Assembly (NCBI GenBank): GCA_003008705.1
Contig: PDUO01000025.1
Location: 871,709-935,708, forward strand
Source: Pezicula radicicola
Lineage: Eukaryota > Ascomycota > Leotiomycetes > Helotiales > Dermateaceae
Direction of reading: 5' to 3'
Length of the DNA stretch: 64,000 nucleotides
Under the pieces are notes generated by a model. It was not told the DNA's origin and made no database searches. It worked only from the letters and a program-made list of their open reading frames with translations. Position numbers and translations under genes: made by a program. This document shows positions 23,070 to 34,960 of the stretch, one piece after another. How positions within the stretch are numbered: position 1 is the first letter of the stretch; each line of letters starts with the position of its first letter.

Positions 23070-25075
23070 TTATCGCAACAATTCAGCAGCACTTTTCCCC
23101 TCTTGATACTCCTTGACAGCCTTCGCCAAAAGCTCGCTTCGCTCTTTCACGGTGATAGGATTTCGCTGCCACGCACATAAAGAGCATACGAATGCAGCCA
23201 CAGACACGTACATAGTAATGCGCATGTCTTCATGGAATGCGGAGATATAGCTCTTTCTGAAATCAAGTGCTATGGTGATACCGTAATCCAAAATTGTGAA
23301 CGGCGAGATATAGAGAGCTCTGAGAATCGCAGGACTGACAACATCTTCGAGCGCCGCTTGTAGATGATTGTTCATGACGAATGTCGAGGCAGCGATGCCA
23401 ATGGCTCCCCCGAGTATTCGTGACTGGGCTACAGTCCCTTGCGCAACAGCTTTTCTATTTGTTAGATTACCTGTTGTACAAGGGAGGGAAGAATCACATA
23501 CCATGATCTATAAATTCCACTTCCAAGGTTGTCATGAAAGTAGCAGTTGAGACTGTCATTCCTAGTCCACAACCCAATATCACTTCCCAACCATACTGTG
23601 ATTTCGTTTGATGACCGTCAGCGGGTAAGGTAGAAAGTAAGCCACTCCCAACAATCATGAGGGCCGCTCCGATACTCATAGTGTAGAAAGTGACATTCTT
23701 CACTGCAGAAGCTCCTCCACCAACCAAAGAGCCAAAGGCCGTTGCTGCTACGAGCGGCAAGAGACGCAAGCCAGATCGAATTGGCGTATTTAAGTCCACA
23801 ATTTGTGCTCGCAAAGGGATGCTGAAAACTGCAGTGAATTGGACATAACCTGCCAGAATCGTACTTCTGAAGACCAGCTTATATCAGTTACGAGTTCTTT
23901 CCGTATTATTTGAATATGGAAAGCACTCACAATATTGCCATTCCCATTGGCCGATGAGTGATGATCCGCCACGGTAACTGAGGCAAGATCCACTTTGCAA
24001 TTCTCCCTCGACTTATATACCATTGCCAGAAAAAAAAGACAGAGGTAGCAACTCCAGAAAGTGTCAAGAGAGTAATATTGACCGGGCTACTCCACTGAAA
24101 ATCTCTTGTTCCCAATTGCTGTAGGCAAAACACAAAACAAACAGATGATATTGCGTTGAGCAACGCACCGACAAAGTCAAGTTGCCTAAAGTTCGAGGAA
24201 TCTGCGACATCAGTAATGTTTTGGGTCGATGGCCACACGAAGTATAGAATAATTACTGCCAAACAACCAATGGGGACACTAGACATTGTCAACTGGAAAA
24301 TTCCGTAGGAGATTTGTGTGCATACTTGAGCCAGAAGATCCATCGCCAGGTCGTTGAACTAGTTATAACACCTCCAAGTACTGGTCCACATACACCAGAA
24401 ATAGCAACTGTGCACCCAAGTAAACCCACAACGGCTGGTAGGAATCTAGGTGTCGATATTTCTGGACAAATCACCATAGTAAGTGAGTACAAACCCGTAC
24501 CACCAATTCCCTGCAGCGTTCTAAATAGAATGAGTTGTTCCACTGTCTGCGCAAACCCGCATGCCAACGAGAAGCATGTAAAAAATAAAAACGATGCCAA
24601 AGCCATTTGTTTCCTCCCAAAAACATCGGAGAGTCTCGTGAAAAATACGGCGCAGCCTATATCTGCCAGTATGTATGCCAGTGCCGCCCAAACCGTCTTG
24701 CTGTAGTCCTTGAAGTCCACCGAAATCGTGTACATAGCTGTTGATATAATTGACATATCCATCAGAGCCATGAATAGACCCAAACATAAGCTATAAAAAA
24801 TATTAGCACTACAGCCTGGGGAAATTGGAAATTGGGACGGCCTGCGCCTCTCGCACTTACCAGCCTATAATTACGAATAACTTCCATGTTGGTAGATCTG
24901 ACTCGTGAACTTTTGCAGATTCAACTTCAACTTCTACCGGTACGTCTACTTCATACTTTGTTTCCATCTGAAGAGTTGTGCCAGACGCGTCTAAGGAATT
25001 TGCAATGCTGGATATTTTCTGCTCTTCTGACACCTCAGTCTCAGGGATTTTGCTAGGTATATCAGATGCCAACAT
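23070..25075 (-). CDS. MFS exporter, DHA-type with about 14 membrane segments
   Basis: Probable efflux pump for a toxic or secreted metabolite in the plasma membrane. Exons are 25075-24861, 24790-24326, 24278-23931, 23866-23502 and 23449-23070, giving 590 residues. A charged, acidic N-terminus of about 60 residues precedes the first helix (LCLGLFMALMDMSI). Family motifs include DVFGRKQMALA between TM2 and TM3 (motif A-like), GPVLGGVI and WRWIFWLNVPIG across the exon 2/3 junction. The C-terminus ends KSAAELLR. The exon 4/5 acceptor is AAAAG, chosen because it restores DHAVAQGTVAQS. The gene is intact although its neighbour PKS is dead. It resembles the exporter at 54689-56723 in architecture but has opposite orientation and different intron positions. 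Confidence 0.88.
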
Positions 25076-25679
25076 GTTCAAAGAATTTGCAGTTGGTATT
25101 AGCAGAAAGGAATATAGTGTATACGCAGAAACAATTTTCACGATATTTAAAATATGTAGAATCAGGCAAGCAATACATGGACGCGCAAACAGTATGGCCG
25201 GTAACCTCGTAACTTACGCGGCATATACTGTACAAGAGCTGTCACCTGTGCCACAGGGCAGCCTTGAAAAATCCAGATGTGGTGTTGTTCGCGAATTTGA
25301 TGCAGCCACAGAGCAGCGCAAGCCACTTGGCGAGTTTACCACACCCTGAAGCTTTTGGGCTATCCCGCGTTAGTCTAACATCGTCTTACTTACGTTAACC
25401 CTATCTCGGTCTGGTGTGGCAGAGAAGAGTCGCTACGTGACCGTGAAGTGTGCATTACCAGAACAGGTTTTGATACCACTATTTGAAGGGTTCGATTAAA
25501 GTTATTTGGAATACTGGTAGGTAAGTATTATGCGTAACTGAACGAGGCACTCCTTTTCCCCATTCACTCGGAAGCCGTACATATGTCCCCAAATTTGGTT
25601 ACTACTTTTATGTATATGAGAATGCCGAGAAACTTGTGACTGGCCTTTGTAATTCAGTTAGAGATCCTGTAAGAAGAAA
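25076..25679. other. Intergenic
   Basis: No supported gene; presumably contains the promoter of the minus-strand MFS exporter. Confidence 0.5.
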
Positions 25680-26597
25680 TTACATGAAAGAGTCAAAGGT
25701 TGACGGCCCTGGATCGAAACGAGGACTAAGCTCAATCAGATTCCCTAGTCTCCGGATTGTCTGGTCAATAGCTTCCATGACCGTAGCAAACACGAGTATA
25801 TGAGTTGAACTGTCCGTGGTAGAGGAATCTTGAGAGGACGACGGTATCATGGTGGAGATCTTAGAGCATACTTTGTCGAGAGAATAGAGGATCAAACCCA
25901 TCTCGGTAGCGTCTTGGTTTGAGTTCCTGAGATAGTTCTAAAGCTCGAAGAAACTCTGTAGTGCTCTCGGGTTGCCTTTGCTCTTGCTGTGCAGAAGAGA
26001 CAACTGGTAGCTCAGATTGAACAGTCACCTTGTGCTCGGGAACGGGAGAACTGGGTTATGGATGAGCCTTTGTCGAAGTTCTGTAACGGTTCTTTGATAC
26101 CATCATGTTTTTGTAAGGTAGCTCTTGGAAATGGTTGATGAAAGGATCGATATGCTTGGCGATCCAGAATTTGTATGCTTTATTCCGCTCCTTGTATCTT
26201 CTGGAAGAGACCAAAAATTAATCGCTTCCATGCGACCTGCAGCCGAAGCTGGAGATTGGAGACAGATCCGAACGAGAATCCGGCAACCTTGCGATCGCAA
26301 AAAATGCCATTAGAACAAGATCGAAAATTCGAAGCTTTGTAAGTACTATGAGGAAACTTCGTATATCTTCCTCGAAATTACTGTTGTCTAGCCGCCGCTT
26401 TCGTAGCTCAGATGACGTATGGTGTTGTGAATCTGTGATAAGCTCACAGGGTCTGTAAGGCAGACGCCAAGTGCAAGTGCCCAAATTATGGCAGCTGATT
26501 TACACTCTGTGCTGCTGTGCCCACTCGCTGCAGTTGATATTACGAAGTTAGCTAAGCATTCAGCATCAGATATCTTGGAATTGCTTATCAAGGGCAT
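25680..26597 (-). pseudogene. Unidentified degenerate coding debris
   Basis: Several minus-strand fragments in different frames look protein-like but do not join through acceptable introns: one from 26597 opening MPLISNSKISDAECLANFV, one ending at 26218 with RLPDSRSDLSPISSFG, and one ending at 25680 with LGNLIELSPRFDPGPSTF. I do not recognise a family. Lying beside a PKS exporter, a dead pathway-specific regulator is possible, but no zinc cluster is visible. Low confidence. Confidence 0.25.
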
Positions 26598-27336
26598 GGT
26601 AAGTCCATCACTGGACCCCGCGGGGTGAGGTGAGCGCTTAAGAAATATCTAGATACCCCACACTCTACATCGATAGTCCCCTGCTCAAAACCCGCAAAGC
26701 CGGAATTCTAGGTTGCCAGAGACTGGTTCAAGATCAACAACCAAGGTTGTATGTTGGGTCCTGATTTACCATAGCGATAGCATAAACCTCATTCTCGGCG
26801 ATTCCGCTACAATATTAAGCTGACAAGCTGTTGCAATATGTAAAGCCATTCTGACCATTTTATTCTACTCAAAGCCCAACTCCAAGTAATAGCGTTATAA
26901 ATGTCCCGAAGCCACTAGTCGTACCGAAATCTTCGGCTTGTTCTCGGTTTCGGTACGTTCTCTATTCCACTGTATCCTCAATTTGGTGATGCGGCACAGA
27001 TGCAGCACGGAAGCATTGAGCTTCCAGCATTGCAACAGGTCAATGAAGTCTCCAAGCGGCGATTCTCATGGGTCATATTTCTCCTTCCTGTTAGTTTTCT
27101 TGAAGTTGTCGACACCAGCAACATACTGAATGAGTTTTGTCGAGAACGAATGCTACTGGCCAGTATAAGAAAATCTCTGTGCCATCTGCTCATCATTCGT
27201 GTTTACACCAATTAGTGGTTCAGTGTTGGCAAAATAAACTTCTCTGAAGGTTTTTTATAAGAAATAAGGCAGGGCATGATCTTCACCTAAGTCTCCAATA
27301 AGCCTCCGATCACTGTCCTGCCTCAGCAATCTCGAA
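26598..27336. other. Intergenic
   Basis: No supported gene. A plus-strand frame at 27000-27215 is open for 71 codons but shows no family features. Confidence 0.45.
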
Positions 27337-28027
27337 ATGCATCTCTTCATTCCTGTCCTGGCTTCGCTTGCTAGCCTTATCACCATCTCGGCGAGTCCGT
27401 GTGTTGTTATTTAAGTGGCCAACCTTACAACAGTATACGGAGACCTTGCTCTGTTAAAGACAGTTGTTGGCTATAATCTTGGGAGTATCACTTCATACAC
27501 CGGTGGCTTGATTGTATCGCAAGTATTTGGCCTTCTTGGCGCTAGTGAGCTGGTCACTAGTACGCTCGAAGCTGCTACTGCAGATGTGGTTGCTGCATCG
27601 AGTTTTTCTGTTGAAGGTAGTAAGAGTCACCACTCGTTCCAACAAAAGTTTGTGAGGTGTAAAGCCTTAGGTGCAATCGAGCTGACGTCTTACTCTTCTT
27701 CTAGGTACTAATATACTGATTAACCTTGCCGGTCTCTATGGGGATCTTGTCGCCGTGGTCGTAGTGCTAGACGAGAAGGTGACTTCTTGTCTCTTACCAA
27801 ATTTTCAGACAGACTAACACGCAAGTTTCAAAATCTAGGTCAACATATTTGCAGCCAACAACCTTACGAGCGCAGTTCTATCATCGATGCAGACGCACAG
27901 TGCAGAGGAAAGCGTTCTATATGCATCTGTCGAACTGAAAGCGCAAACAAGCGATATCGCTCTCCTTGTTGAACTTGAGGCTGCTCTGGGTGACGTGTAT
28001 AATACAACTATTATCTTGTACAGTTAG
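27337..28027 (+). pseudogene. HsbA-like hydrophobic surface-binding protein with in-frame stop
   Basis: HsbA proteins are small secreted fungal cell-wall or surface proteins. Exons are 27337-27616, 27705-27778 and 27839-28027 (181 codons including terminator). The start MHLFIPVLASLASLITISAS is a clear signal peptide. Then comes VYGDLALLKTVVG, an FSVEG|TNILINLAGLYGDLVAV repeat across intron 1 and a helical C-terminus ending TTIILYS, matching the HsbA fold pattern. Codon 26 (27412-27414) is TAA, right after the signal peptide; CAA to TAA would explain it. No intron can remove it, since the flanking GT and AG are under 20 nt apart. All other splice sites and frames are intact, so decay is recent or the stop is allelic or an assembly error. 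Confidence 0.7.
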
Positions 28028-28404
28028 CTGTTGAATTGAGGGTTGAGGTTGGGAGATGACGAGCTATGAGGATTACCTTATGCATGCAAGGAGCAAGTAC
28101 AAGTTATTATATTTTAGGTGTAAATATGAGCAGAATAGAGGAGTCATTCTCGGCTGCTGTCCTTGAAAAGTGTGAGGGTTTAACTTACCAGGGCCTAGCC
28201 TAGTCAAGTATTCATATAAGTTGTACTTGTGCATTGGTAAGTGATGTCTCGACGAGGAAGGCACGTTGCGCGTGACCACACACAACCCCAAAATGTTGCC
28301 AGCTTCCTCGCGTGAATCACAACCAAACATCGTTACCTATCTATCTTCAAACCACCTTTCGCATCTAAGGATGCGATTCGCCATTCCTAAGACTCTTTAA
28401 CAAA
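28028..28404. other. Intergenic
   Basis: No supported gene; promoter of the following gene by position. Confidence 0.5.
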
Positions 28405-30549
28405 ATGTCTCGAAATCGTGCGTCAAGAGATTCGCTTTCCTTTCGTGGATCCGACTGGTCCAACGACAACGGTTCACTGCTCTCCCAGAAAAGTCAAAGC
28501 CTCCACATAACCTCTCCCAGGAAGACGGCACCTCGAGTGGATCGTCGATCATTGTCATTGATTGTCAATAAATCGGTTCGAAAACGAGAAGCTTCGCAAC
28601 ATGCTAACGCATCTACGAAGAACATCGGCCCCTTAACGGAGGATATGACCTGGAACATCATTGACAGAGAGATCTTCGAATGGCAGTATGTTTGCCGGAC
28701 AGGGAGACCATACTGGTGGTCTCCAGAATCGAAGTTCGGACGCTTTAAAAAGCTTCAACCGAGACTGTTCCACTCGCCAAATCCTCGTATTGGGACAAAA
28801 GAGTTGGGTCACGAAGGACCGAAGCCAGATTACAGTGTTGTACGTCGAGCTATGTCTGATAGCTACCTGGCAGACAAAGCAAAAGTAGACGATCTTGCGC
28901 ATTTGGTTGCAGTTCAACTCCTTAGTGCCTGCTTCACAATGCCTCTAGATAATTCTGGTACGTGGAACTTCTTCATCAAGCACCACTCTAAAGTATTAGT
29001 CACTTGTCCCCAAAACCCTTCATGTAACCTGTCTTGAGACATTGTTGACAGGGAAAAACTAGGGATGAAAGTACCTAACTACAATACCTTTGACAGCCCT
29101 AAATTTTGCGGTCCCACAGATCCTAGAATGATCAGCTCTTTGAGAATGCATACGCACTTCAGATATTCACCAGCATTTGGATATCAAGCAAGAAATCCTT
29201 CGCCGGTTGATCAATGGCCTTCAATCTCGTATGACGGAGCTCATCCAATGTTCTGGTTGAGAGACTCACAGGATAACAGTACGCAGGCTTCCGACATGTC
29301 ATTTCCTTTCACCCGGAGGCGAAGATTACAGAGGTCAGAGAGCTCCTTGAGCTCTTCTTCATACGAAAACATCGACGGAGACGACATCGAGAGTTTTGGC
29401 TCTGGCGATGCTGCTGATGAATACGACGTGCACAAAACTACGGTCAACGGTCGACCAGCAAAGCGTTCGACCTCCCAATCCTCGCGAGCAGATGCTGCAG
29501 TTGACTCTCCCAAAGTAGATGGTGTTGTTCAAGCATCACGTTCTTCCCGAATTTTTAATAAGCGTAGTCTCCATTCGGTCATCCACTCTGAGCCACATCC
29601 TGTTTATGTTCAGCCCGTGAAGGAATTGGTTGTAACGAAGTGGAGATCACTTCGTCGGCGAGTTGGAGATAGCCTGCAAACAATGCTTCTAGGTGACTCG
29701 AGCTCTGTAGATCATGAGTCTGGATCAACAGCATCAGCCCCTGTAGCAAGCGAAAGTTCTAATCGTCCACCAAGTAGCGATGGCCGAGACCGTAGACGTT
29801 TAGCGAGGGAAAGAGGTGATATCATTAGCAGCAGTACGGAAGGGGATCCAAAGTACAATTCACCTGCTAGCACCATGAGTCCACCAGGCACTCCACACTA
29901 TAATACGCCAGAAAGAGTTGAAAGTCCTGAGATGGATGGCCAAAAGAATCCTGGTGTGAGATTATCTCTTTCGTTTCCCACGTATGAAACTATCGATTCT
30001 CTAGATTCAACATACAAGTCGACAGATCCTGTATTTGCGCAAAATCAAAGGCGCACTTTATCGCCATCAACTCCAACGACAATGATGTCTGATTCTGGAT
30101 TCTTCATTCCCAAGCGTGCAAATTCAAACACGCCATCTTTTGTACCGCGGAACCCTCGACGCATTGGCCATAGGAAGAGCATGCTCTCCGAAGTCTGCAC
30201 ACCTGATGACTTCCAGGAAGAAGAAAAAAGCCCCTATTTTTCTCCCGGCGCAGAAAGCGACAATGAAGTTATCGACAGGAGTATTCTGAGTGTCGTTGGT
30301 AGTGCTCTTCCGAGTCCTGTGGAGGAGCTCGCTTCTCTGCCAGGTTTTTCTGTTGAGGAAGCACTTTCTGAGGCTGCCGAAGAAGAAGAGAGAACGAGGA
30401 TTAGGCAGAACATGAGGATAAATAGCAGTGGCTCGCAGATCTTTACGCCCAATGCAGACGGGCTCGAAGTTGGTGGTCGACCAGTTGGCCCTGGGAAGGA
30501 AGTTTGGGATGCGCCAGGTGGAAAGGGCGAGAGGAAGCAGCTTCGTTGA
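28405..30549 (+). CDS. Conserved-looking protein of unknown function, Ser-rich C-terminal half
   Basis: Exons are 28405-28957 and 29063-30549, giving 679 residues. The intron is 105 nt, phase 1, donor GTACGT, acceptor ACTAG. The N-terminal 75 residues are basic and Ser/Arg-rich. A compact region of about residues 80-185 contains DREIFEWQYVCRTGRPYWW and DDLAHLVAVQLLSACF and looks folded. The rest is disordered: Ser, Asp and Pro-rich, with SSSSYENIDGDD-type acidic-serine patches and many SP/TP sites, suggesting phosphorylation. No membrane segment or signal peptide. I do not recognise a named family. The start context (AAAATGTC) is good. Confidence in the coding call is high, in function nil. 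Confidence 0.8.
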
Positions 30550-31078
30550 TGGACAACTTATAGGGTTGGGGCCAGTTGAGCTACAGAAATTAGCCAGTTT
30601 TTAACGACTTGTAGAATATGACCTCTTGATGCTCAAAGTCTCCTTGTAATAGATGATAAAATGGACATAGGAGTACAGGTTGCTTATTGAAAACAATACT
30701 AAGCTCCGTATTTATATCTTCCTCTCTCAGTAGCCACAGACTGCGGTGCTAAGGCACCATTAAGACTACCACTTTGATACAGGCAAGTCAGCTTCTATCC
30801 GAAGAAATAAGTCCATCTGTTACGATGTCTACCTGAAACCTTTACAACTGAGGAGCTGACTTTTGAATAGTGAAGTACCAATAAGCCATTCGGCCTCCCT
30901 GTCTGGGTATACTCAACCAACTTTGCCCGCTATAACAAACAGGACTTGATAGTGGTACAAGAACTTCTATAAAACAAACCAAAGAAACGCCTGGCTCGGC
31001 CTGGACTGGGCTCCCAAAAGCCTTCCCTAACCCCAAATTTTACAGTTTCATGATATCCAAATTCGAGAAGCCTACACT
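30550..31078. other. Intergenic between convergent genes
   Basis: No supported gene; expected to hold two terminators. Confidence 0.5.
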
Positions 31079-31783
31079 TCAGCTTCCCTCCCCTTCCTTC
31101 ATAGTAACCATTTCATACTCTCCCGCGCCGTCTCTACCCCTTCCCCTGCCTCGTCCCCGCCCATAGCCTTGTTCTTCCTGGCCTGCCGAAGCCTCTAGAT
31201 CCTCTACTCTCTGCGAACCGGACTGTGCTGCACTACCGCTGGCAGCGCTTCCTCCAAAAGTAATAGGACGTAACTCCCTCCACTGACAACTCCAGACGCC
31301 CAAACTTGTCATCATTCCTGCGCTCACCAACTGCAGCGTCCACCATAGCCAGTTTCGAGGGATGGAATGCGAGTAAAGGGATGTGACGATCAAGTGGATG
31401 AAATGGAGAGTTATGGCGAAATCAGGAACCAGCTTTGATCGAGAAATGAGGAGGAGTAGTGTTATTACCCTGTGTGCATTAGTATACTGAAACAAAATGA
31501 CTAAAGCTCCCGAGTTGGGAACTGGAAGAACGTACCCTATAAAGCTATTAAGAAGCCATACCAAGCCCAGCATCCATCCAACAGTCGTATCACCGCGCAA
31601 CGCCCGCCATGACAGGACCAAGTCGAAGGAAAACTGTTTTCCAGCAACAAGGGCCGTGAACAGGATAAGAGTTGTGCCGCTGAAGTACCAGAGAGCCTGG
31701 AGTAATATGATTTGCGTGAAGATCTTGAGAGGTGGTAGTTCGGTGAGGGCACCTGGTCTTGGGGGTTGTCTTCGTCGCGCCAT
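31079..31783 (-). CDS. SYS1: SYS1 homologue, Golgi integral membrane protein
   Basis: SYS1 is a four-span trans-Golgi protein that recruits the small GTPase ARL3/ARFRP1, and thereby ARL1 and golgins, for vesicle traffic. Exons are 31783-31536 and 31469-31079, giving 212 residues. Family features: KIFTQIILLQALWYFSGTT at the first helix, GWMLGLVWLLNSFIG, SRSKLVPDFAITLHFIHLI and WWTLQLVSAGMMTSLGVW, then WRELRPI just after the last helix. The 66-nt intron (GTACGT...ACTAAT...CACAG) is in frame and its removal joins FIG to VITLLLL as in the family. The C-terminal tail is a disordered Gly/Arg stretch (about 45 residues) longer than in yeast. Divergently transcribed from the COA6 gene across about 350 bp. 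Confidence 0.9.
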   Translation of the reverse strand: MARRRQPPRPGALTELPPLKIFTQIILLQALWYFSGTTLILFTALVAGKQFSFDLVLSWRALRGDTTVGWMLGLVWLLNSFIGYVLPVPNSGALVILFQYTNAHRVITLLLLISRSKLVPDFAITLHFIHLIVTSLYSHSIPRNWLWWTLQLVSAGMMTSLGVWSCQWRELRPITFGGSAASGSAAQSGSQRVEDLEASAGQEEQGYGRGRGRGRGRDGAGEYEMVTMKEGEGS

Positions 31784-32134
31784 AGAGATATAGATGGCGC
31801 GATAGGTTTGGTGTCGATGATGCTACCGTGGCAGCATTTGGTAGTTTGGGTATGTGATGTTGATCTAATGAATGATCTTAAGCAAGGAGCACTGATGATG
31901 ATGATGATGCTGGGGCCAGAAGTCGCCCTGGATAGGGCGGTGGGGACTGGCAGAATTGAGGGCTGGTGATTTTCGAAGCTCTGACAAATTAACACCAACA
32001 CCAACACCAACACCAGCACCGTAAATCCCGAGACAACATTCGAAGAAGTCTTCGCCAGTCCTAGCCATTAATCAACAATTGTAGGAAGTGCCATTACCTA
32101 CCTAATTGCGAATTGGCCTGGAGCGAAACCGAAA
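31784..32134. promoter_or_regulatory. Bidirectional promoter of SYS1 and COA6
   Basis: Divergent start codons 351 bp apart leave room for one shared promoter only. Contains a CCAACA repeat run at about 31989-32020. Confidence 0.6.
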
Positions 32135-32585
32135 ATGGGACTCTTCAGCTCAGAACCAGCTTCTCTACCTCCCCCGAAGATAGCCAAAGATGGCGCACCA
32201 ATCGCACCAGACCGCAGTCAACGCGCAAAGTGTTGGGAGGCCAGGGATGCATATTTCCAGTGCTTGGATAGTGAGAATATTGTAGATGCTTTGGGTGAGC
32301 ACAAGGATAGGGCGAATACAGCCTGTGCGAAACAGGACAAGGCATTTGCGGCCAATTGCGCGAGTAGTTGGGTGAGTGCTTGGCATGTGGAGAAACGCGA
32401 TATCTTTTGGGCTTGCGCATGTAGTTGGAAGAGTCCCTTGGCTGACGCATCTACAGGTTACATACTTCAAGAAGCGGAGGGTCATGGAATACCAAAAGGA
32501 ACAAACACTGGCCAAATTGAGGGCTGAGGGCGCACAAGAGATGCCAGGGCAAATAGGCCCACCAGGACCAGGACAAAGATCATGA
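32135..32585 (+). CDS. COA6: Cytochrome c oxidase assembly factor 6 (COX6B/COA6 fold)
   Basis: A mitochondrial intermembrane-space protein that helps deliver copper to the CuA site of COX2. Exons are 32135-32371 and 32457-32585, giving 121 residues. The helix pair carries Cys33 and Cys43 (CX9C, CWEARDAYFQC) and Cys64 and Cys75 (CX10C, CAKQDKAFAANC), the CX9C/CX10C spacing that separates COA6 from COX6B1. The intron (GTGAGT...GCTGAC...CTACAG) is phase 0 and joins SSW to VTYFKKRRVMEYQ, a family-typical sequence. There is no cleavable presequence, as expected for Mia40 substrates. The Pro/Gly tail GQIGPPGPGQRS is unremarkable. Confidence 0.92.
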
Positions 32586-32752
32586 TCGAGGACGGAATAT
32601 CCGGCGGATTGTACAACAAAAAGCATATGGGATGGCGTCATGGAAATCAATCTCAACACAATAATCTTTGTATGCTGAAGCGGGAATGATATTGGAGAAT
32701 ACTGGCTAAAGAGACGAAGTAGGAAATACAGGCTTGATTACACAGTGAGCAG

Positions 32753-33914
32753 TTATACTTTTGTCTCATACGGGAGAGCACCAGCAAGTCTGAGAAGCTT
32801 GTCTGAGAGGACTGGTTCCTCAAAAGGACGATCGCGATGTAGAGGATCCTCTTTGCCCAGTCTTAAGATCTTGTCTGCTCTCCAGAAGTTGCGGTGAGGC
32901 CAGTGTGTCTGGCAGCTGTTAGCTTGTCTCTTTTTTGAATCCGGGACTACACTCACTGTTCGCTCTCTATTTTCAAAGATCTTCTTTTTCTTTGCCAAAC
33001 CTTCTGGGGTCGCCAAAGCAGCAGGGGTATAGCAAGCGTCTGTCGCCAAGTTAGCCTTATCTTTCGCCATTTGTTTTAAACAACTCACAAATGACAGCTC
33101 TAGTCTGCTTTCCAACAGGAAGGATATTGTAGTGCACTGTTCTCGAATCCCAAACAACCAAGTCACCCGCGTTGCAGTTAACCTTCATCAACTCACAACC
33201 TCTCTGCTCAAACCACTCAACCTCATCATCGTCGAATCCATGCCAATCATCAGGTACCGTTCCCCACTTTGCCTTCTTTTCCATGCTGTGAGTCTTGAAG
33301 AACTCATCGTTCAACTTATGGCTTCCCTTCATAACCATGAGCCCGCCATCTTCTGGGCCGTTGTCAGCAAAGTTGATGATGCCTTGGGCACAGCCAAAGC
33401 CACGGATTCTAGAGTCTTGATCTTGGTGAGGCCAACGACCGGATGATGGACGAGTGCTGCTGGGCAGAGGAAGAGTCATGTTGATACCATCGAACGAGAC
33501 AAGGAGCTCAGATGTACCCCAGATTTTGCTGAAGGCATCGATCACGCCAGGTTCCATTCTAGCGTCCCAGACGAACTTCTCGTGGGAAACAGCATAGCCG
33601 TGGTACATTCCTCCCCTGTACTTTGTTAGTCGGTTGAATTGTTTTATAAACCGAGGGAGGGAGGGGGGTTTGGATTACTTCATATTTGCTGGCAGATGCT
33701 CGTTTGTCCAAGTTGAGGGGTCGTTGCGGTCGAAGCCGAGAGGAAATCGTTCAAGCCATTTTATCATCTCTTCCACATATTGAGCGGCTCGCTCTGCAGG
33801 GACAGCGTTCTTTACAACGGCGAAACCATCACGAAAGAGTTCATCTCTCCAGTCCCCGTGAACCTCCTCGATGTCTGGGATGATAGCGTGAGGCATCTTG
33901 GAGAGGCTTGGCAC
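32753..33914 (-). CDS. Phytanoyl-CoA dioxygenase (PhyH)-like Fe(II)/2-oxoglutarate enzyme
   Basis: Non-heme iron dioxygenase; substrate unknown. Exons are 33914-33679, 33615-33089, 33039-32957 and 32908-32753, giving 333 residues with consistent phases. Fe(II) ligands are visible: HxD in RWPHQDQD and the distal His in SRTVHYN; the 2-oxoglutarate-binding Arg is in GKQTRAVI. GGLMVMKGSH and GDLVVWDSR are core strands of the jelly-roll. The C-terminal extension THWPHRNFW is common in fungal members. Many fungal relatives act in secondary metabolism, others are stand-alone; here the neighbours are housekeeping genes, so context says little. No organelle signal is evident (C-terminus YETKV). Confidence 0.88.
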
Positions 33915-34960
33915 TTAAGTCTCGTAGTGATAGTTGTAATGTTGTGGAGGATAAGAGAATTATAGACAGTATATGAGGGAGGGTTTGAGCACTCCAAACG
34001 GTTTACTTATATCACGCAGATCAGATTCCCGGCATTCTGGATGTATTCGCCTCTTATTGTAAGAATGCTGAAGGCCAGCCACTGAAGTCGAAAGTAACTT
34101 GCGCCGCGCTCCTCCCCCGCTGCTCACCAAACAACCCCGCTCATATTTCATCTCGTAGATTGTTGTATCATTTAACTATAATATCATGTGCCTCTTGGAC
34201 TGTACTCTGAAGTTGACGTGCTTGTCATTTGCGGCGTATCGATTTCGCTGTCTTGCGCCACGGCCACAGACTTGAGAATTGTGTTTGTTGGCCGCGGGCA
34301 AATCTTGCTTGGGGTTTTCTCGAATCCTCTGTAACGGAAGTCCGAAATATCAAAATTTGTATCCAGGTTGCTGTACTGTTATGAGTACGGGTTCGAGCAA
34401 TTGCGTCTTTGTTTTTGTATGTGGTGGTTGTGAGAATTCAGGACCAGCTACATCGTACAGTACCTGGCTGAGTGGCCAATGATTGATGAGAATGATATCT
34501 GAATCTCCATCCACAATATGATTTCCAACAAGAGCGGCAGTGGTTACTGTTCGATGATGTTTGGATATCGTGGCGTAATTGATAGCTAAATTAATGCTTC
34601 TAAGTCACTCTAGCATACGCAATGGCCTATCAGTAAAAGTACTTGTACGAGTAGTACTAAGAGGGCTTGCTTGCTCGGATAGCCTTAAATTTCAAGACCA
34701 GGGGAATAATTTATCTCTCTAGATTGTGAAATCCAGTGGTCAAAAGGGAAGAGAAAACATCTTTCAAGTCAAATTTACCCTCATAAAAGGGAGCTAAACT
34801 GTCAAGTTCAACAGATAGTTTAACAGAGGTTGCTAAAATATTCAATCCTCCTTTCCAACCGATCCCCAAGCACTCCCTCCCCACCAATAACTCGGTTGCC
34901 CTTTTTTGTGTCCATTCATTTTCATTTTCATCAATCATTACTCTATTGTAAGCAAGCAAC
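33915..34960. other. Intergenic
   Basis: No supported gene. Short open frames here have no family features. Confidence 0.55.
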
